From Actinomycetes bacterium (GTDB taxonomy: Bacteria > Actinomycetota > Acidimicrobiia > Acidimicrobiales > RAAP-2): a stretch of DNA of 8,431 bases. Where the stretch lies: positions 1 through 8,431 of the forward strand of contig JAKBCI010000055.1 of the NCBI GenBank assembly GCA_021807965.1. Direction: 5' to 3'. Made by a program: the position numbers and the translations under genes. Positions 6,082-8,431 of the stretch are shown here, one piece after another; the first letter of the stretch is position 1; each line of letters begins with the position of its first letter. The notes beneath the pieces were generated by a model. It did no database searches. It was not told where the DNA came from and saw only the letters and a program-made list of their open reading frames with translations.

Positions 6082-6669
6082 CTACTTCTTGATGCTCAAG
6101 ACGCCGGTCAGCGTGGCGCTAAAGGCGTCACTCTCGCTCGAACCAGCGGTCGTGGACTTGATGGAGAACGAGCCGGTGAACTTGAGAGTTCCCGACACGC
6201 CCTTGTACTTGCCTAGACCGCCCGTAACCTTGGCGACGCCCTTCACGCTCACTGAGGTGGGCGCACTGTCTCCCGCCGCACAGGCCTGGGACGAGGTCGG
6301 GTCGATGATCGTGAGCATGAGCTTGCTCCCCGAGCCGACGAGCACGCCCTTACCGGTCAGCGGGTCACACGTGCTCGCGGCCGTCGAGGACCCCGAGCCC
6401 GACAAGGTGCTCGTGCCGAGGTAGGTCGCCGTCCCCTTGCCGGTCACGGCGGTGGCCTTGACCCCCGTCGATGACCAGAGCATGGCAATGGTTCCCTTGT
6501 AGGTCCCCCTAAAGGCGACCTTCACGATCTTGGGCTTGACCACGTGAGCAGTCGAACTAGAGGTGGAGTGATGCAGGGTGGTGGCTCCCGCACTCGTGGC
6601 AACACCGACCGCCGAGACGGCCAGAGCGCTGACTAGGAAGGGGGCTGAAATACTTTTGAATGTGCGCAT
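6082..6669 (-). CDS. Small exported protein with GKYKGVSGTLxFTG motif
   Basis: A 195-residue exported protein, first of three minus-strand genes. The start is taken at ATG 6667-6669 (MRTFKSISAPFLVSALAVSA) because this gives a normal signal peptide (about 1-29) and a leaderless -10 sits just before it. An in-frame ATG 12 codons further out would put non-signal residues first. After a Ser/Thr/His-rich linker (about 30-43) comes a beta-rich domain (about 46-195) with Cys101 and Cys130, the only mature cysteines, probably a disulfide. VTGGLGKYKGVSGTLKFTGSF (148-168) resembles a glycine-turn motif seen in exported beta-barrel-like bacterial proteins of the allene-oxide-cyclase-barrel type. That link is tentative and no enzyme function is claimed. 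The gene is divergent from the LysR regulator across 70 bp and precedes the 209-residue gene by 32 bp. It shares the string KIVKV with that neighbour. Confidence 0.85.
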   Translation of the reverse strand: MRTFKSISAPFLVSALAVSAVGVATSAGATTLHHSTSSSTAHVVKPKIVKVAFRGTYKGTIAMLWSSTGVKATAVTGKGTATYLGTSTLSGSGSSTAASTCDPLTGKGVLVGSGSKLMLTIIDPTSSQACAAGDSAPTSVSVKGVAKVTGGLGKYKGVSGTLKFTGSFSIKSTTAGSSESDAFSATLTGVLSIKK

Positions 6670-6675
6670 ACCTCT

Positions 6676-6705
6676 AATGTATGGTGCTGCACTATAGATT
6701 TCCAA
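6676..6705 (-). promoter_or_regulatory. Probable leaderless promoter of the exported-protein cluster
   Basis: On the minus strand TTGGAA (6700-6705) lies 18 bases before TACATT (6676-6681). TACATT ends exactly six bases before the ATG at 6669, placing the transcription start on or next to the start codon. AGAGG is present but abuts the ATG, too close for a normal ribosome site. Confidence 0.55.
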
Positions 6706-6728
6706 TTGATTCTAAGTCTTGATAGAAT
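6700..6728 (+). promoter_or_regulatory. Probable promoter of the LysR-type gene
   Basis: TTCCAA (6700-6705) and TAGAAT (6723-6728) are separated by 17 bases. TAGAAT is a good -10 and would start transcription about five bases before the ATG at 6740. The -35 hexamer is the complement of the one proposed for the divergent cluster. A weak ribosome site TAGGT (6728-6732) would lie upstream of that start, so translation may be nearly leaderless. Confidence 0.5.
6709..6728. promoter_or_regulatory. Inverted repeat, possible LysR operator
   Basis: ATTCTA (6709-6714) and TAGAAT (6723-6728) form perfect six-base arms around eight bases. The right arm coincides with the proposed -10 of the LysR gene. 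LysR-type regulators commonly bind dyad sites in the divergent spacer and repress themselves. Here the dyad does not follow the classic T-N11-A spacing, so the assignment is inference. Confidence 0.4.
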
Positions 6729-6739
6729 AGGTAATACAT

Positions 6740-7693
6740 ATGTTTAGCGCCAACGATCTGACACTTCAGCAACTCCGCTGTTTCGTCGCGGTGGCCGACG
6801 AAGGCCAGTTCACCGCCGCCGCTGACGAGCTGCGCGTAGCCCAGCCGTCGATCAGCGCCCAGATACACCGACTCGAGAGCATCCTCGGCGTCGCCCTCTT
6901 TCACCGCGGGCGCCGACCCATCGCGCTCACCGACGCGGGCGCGACGTTGCTACCCATCGCGCGACGGGTCCTGCGTGGCGTCGACGACGTCTTTCACGGC
7001 GCCGACGAGATCGAAGGGCTGCACCGGGGCCACGTCACGATCGGCGCCACGCCGAGCATCGGCGCGACCCTGCTGCCGCTCGTGCTGGCGCAGTTTCGCC
7101 TGCACTACCCCGACATCTCGCTCTCCTTCGTCGAGCACCACTCCGAGCAGATCGCGGAATCGCTCGAGTCCGGTGTGCTCGATCTCGCGCTCGTCGTCGG
7201 TGATCTCGCCAACTCGTCCCTCGAGCAGCGGACCCTGGCCGTCGAGCGGATGGTCGTCGTCGTCGGCGAGAAGCACGAGCTCGCTCAACGAGACGCGATC
7301 ACCATCAGCGAGCTGCGCGGGGTGCCGCTCATCATGTTCCACGAGGGTTACGACGTGCGCGCCGCAACCCTGCGGGCCTTCGACGCGGCCGGATTCGCAC
7401 CGCTCGTCGCCCTCGACGGGGCGGAGATGGCAACGGCGCACGCCTTCGTTGCGGCGGGCATTGGCGCGGCAATCGTACCGAGCATCGTCGCGACCATGAA
7501 CGATGATCTGCACGTGATTCCACTCACTGACCCGGTCATCGAGCGCACCATCTGCCTGGTACGCGACGTGCGTCACACGCTGTCGCGCGCGGCGAAAACC
7601 CTACGCGACGAGATCACGTCGTTCCTCGAGTCGGGCGGATGGCCCCCGGACACCGGCGGGGACATCCGGCTCACCCACGAGCCGCTGGGCTGA
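6740..7693 (+). CDS. LysR-type transcriptional regulator
   Basis: A 317-residue DNA-binding regulator of normal LysR length. Residues about 8-67 form the winged helix-turn-helix (LTLQQLRCFVAVADEGQFTA, then VAQPSISAQIHRLES and a LTDAG wing). About 68-92 is the dimer linker helix. From about 97 to 297 comes the two-lobed effector domain, with GHVTIGATPSIGATLLPLVL and FVAAGIGAAIVPS as typical landmarks. The last ~20 residues are a polar extension. The protein would act as a cytoplasmic dimer or tetramer whose effector is unknown. It is divergent from the exported-protein cluster across a 70-bp spacer, and LysR genes are often found divergent from their targets, so control of that cluster is the leading inference. 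The alternative target is the downstream succinate dehydrogenase-like gene, though that has its own promoter. The ATG start gives the usual short lead before the helix-turn-helix. Confidence 0.95.
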   Translation: MFSANDLTLQQLRCFVAVADEGQFTAAADELRVAQPSISAQIHRLESILGVALFHRGRRPIALTDAGATLLPIARRVLRGVDDVFHGADEIEGLHRGHVTIGATPSIGATLLPLVLAQFRLHYPDISLSFVEHHSEQIAESLESGVLDLALVVGDLANSSLEQRTLAVERMVVVVGEKHELAQRDAITISELRGVPLIMFHEGYDVRAATLRAFDAAGFAPLVALDGAEMATAHAFVAAGIGAAIVPSIVATMNDDLHVIPLTDPVIERTICLVRDVRHTLSRAAKTLRDEITSFLESGGWPPDTGGDIRLTHEPLG

Positions 7694-7698
7694 CGCGA

Positions 7699-7722
7699 GG
7701 CGACGTAGCGGCGCCAGTCGCC
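7699..7722 (+). terminator. Weak hairpin after the LysR gene
   Basis: GGCGAC (7699-7704) pairs with GTCGCC (7717-7722) around a 12-base loop, five bases past the stop. The loop contains the self-complementary GGCGCC. There is no T-run, so this is only a possible terminator in a very GC-rich stretch. Confidence 0.3.
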
Positions 7723-7794
7723 GTTCGGCCTCGGGCGGCGCGGCCGCGGCACGAAAGCTCGACCGGCCCGCGGGCGCCGCGTTCGCACCGTTAC

Positions 7795-7828
7795 GGGTCC
7801 AGACCCCCCGCAGCGCCGTGCCTACAAT
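7795..7828 (+). promoter_or_regulatory. Promoter region of the succinate dehydrogenase-like gene
   Basis: TACAAT (7823-7828) is a near-consensus -10, giving a leader of about 50 bases before the GTG at 7885. No recognisable -35 hexamer lies at the right distance. Instead a short dyad, GGGTC-CA-GACCC (7795-7806), ends 16 bases before the -10. An activator bound there could replace a -35 contact (inference). Confidence 0.45.
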
Positions 7829-7874
7829 AGGGAACGTTGTGGCAGGCGAGCCGTGGCTCGCGACGATGAGAGCG

Positions 7875-7881
7875 AGGAGAT
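7875..7881 (+). promoter_or_regulatory. Ribosome binding site deciding the GTG start at 7885
   Basis: AGGAGAT, with its GGAG core five bases from the GTG at 7885, supports this start. Confidence 0.7.
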
Positions 7882-7884
7882 CCG

Positions 7885-8431
7885 GTGGCGGCCATTGAAA
7901 GTGCGACCAAGGTGCAACTCGGCGGCGTGCGCGGCGGCCCCGAGGTCGCGACACTGCGACAAGACCGCTGGTGGCTGCAACCGGTCGTCACGGTCTCGAT
8001 CCTCACGGCGTTCGTCGTCTACTCGACCTGGGCCGCGTTCCAGAACCAGAACTACTACGTCGGCGCCGCCGCCCACCGCGATCTCATCAGCCCCTTCTAC
8101 TCGCCGTGTCTCACGAACACCTGCGTGCCCGGTTCGGGCGCGGGCTTCGCCATCCACGGGTGGGGCTGGTCGCCCGCGCTACTCATCTTGATCTTTCCCC
8201 TCGGCTTTCGACTGTCGTGCTACTACTACCGACGCAGCTACTACCGCGCCTTCTGGTGGTCGCCACCGGCCTGCGCCGTCGCCGACGGGCACGGCTCGTA
8301 CTCGGGCGAGACGAGATTCCCGCTCATCATGCACAACGCCCACCGGTACTTCTTCTACGCGGGCCTCGTCTTCAACGTCCTGTTGACCTACGACGCGATC
8401 CGCGCCTTTCGCCAGCCCGGCCTCGGCTGGG
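7885..8431 (+). CDS. Succinate dehydrogenase membrane-anchor-like protein (3' end outside window)
   Basis: A 182-residue N-terminal part of an integral membrane protein that continues past the window. It resembles the membrane subunit that precedes the flavoprotein and iron-sulfur genes in actinobacterial succinate dehydrogenases of the Rv0249c type. Such a subunit would pass electrons from succinate oxidation to menaquinone. Seen: a polar start, RQDRWWLQPVVTV leading into helix 1 (about 33-52), an outer loop with FYSPCLTNTCVPG (71-83) holding two Cys, and helix 2 (about 96-112). A long segment rich in Tyr, Arg and Trp follows (CYYYRRSYYRAFWWSPPACA, 112-131). Next comes GETRFPLIMHNAHRYFFYAG (141-160), where His150 and His153 are candidate heme or quinone-site residues, and then a third helix. 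The assignment rests on recall of this aromatic/Arg motif. The decisive test is whether sdhA and sdhB follow just beyond 8431. Confidence 0.65.
   Translation, partial: MAAIESATKVQLGGVRGGPEVATLRQDRWWLQPVVTVSILTAFVVYSTWAAFQNQNYYVGAAAHRDLISPFYSPCLTNTCVPGSGAGFAIHGWGWSPALLILIFPLGFRLSCYYYRRSYYRAFWWSPPACAVADGHGSYSGETRFPLIMHNAHRYFFYAGLVFNVLLTYDAIRAFRQPGLGW

Noticed and set aside
6670..6705. A start 12 codons upstream for the 195-residue exported gene
   Set aside because: The extension (MEIYSAAPYIRG) would precede the signal peptide and would cover the -10 and -35 elements. The inner ATG gives a normal signal peptide and fits the promoter.
1..8431. tRNA, rRNA, CRISPR array, insertion sequence or phage genes
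   Set aside because: No cloverleaf-like segment, regularly spaced repeats, transposase motifs or long terminal inverted repeats were seen by eye on either strand.

Overview
The window is GC-rich, with strongly G/C-biased third codon positions. The first genes are the end of an aa3-type cytochrome c oxidase subunit I (ctaD) and an actinobacterial-type subunit IV (ctaF). Subunit IV of this kind is confined to Actinomycetota, and the last gene resembles the membrane anchor of actinobacterial succinate dehydrogenases. The window is therefore chromosomal DNA of an actinobacterium. A deep lineage such as Acidimicrobiia is a guess based on overall style, not on a diagnostic marker.

Layout. (1) Bases 1-1076, plus strand: ctaD 3' end and ctaF, overlapping by ATGA. 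(2) Bases 1167-3257, plus strand: a 696-residue MMPL/RND-superfamily transporter with both Asp-Tyr proton-relay pairs, apparently translated from a leaderless GTG. (3) Bases 3258-3609: a gap with a possible small two-helix membrane protein on the minus strand (weak) and a long GC hairpin that probably terminates the minus-strand cluster. (4) Bases 3610-6669, minus strand: three consecutive genes for exported proteins of 195, 209 and 569 residues, all with signal peptides, two with Thr-rich linkers. The largest seems to contain four degenerate copies of a beta-sandwich-like domain. (5) Bases 6670-6739: a 70-bp AT-rich divergent promoter region. (6) Bases 6740-7693, plus strand: a LysR-type regulator. 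(7) Bases 7885-8431, plus strand: start of a succinate dehydrogenase membrane-anchor-like gene with its own promoter and ribosome binding site.

How the parts relate. The ends are respiratory housekeeping genes (complex IV, probable complex II). Between them lies an accessory-looking block: a LysR regulator divergent from an exported-protein cluster. In the 70-bp spacer the two promoters may share one -35 hexamer, and an inverted repeat covers the regulator's -10. The simplest inference is that the LysR protein controls the exported proteins. What those proteins do on the cell surface cannot be read from the sequence. This block is the best candidate here for an undescribed system. No rRNA, tRNA, insertion sequence, CRISPR array or phage gene was seen.
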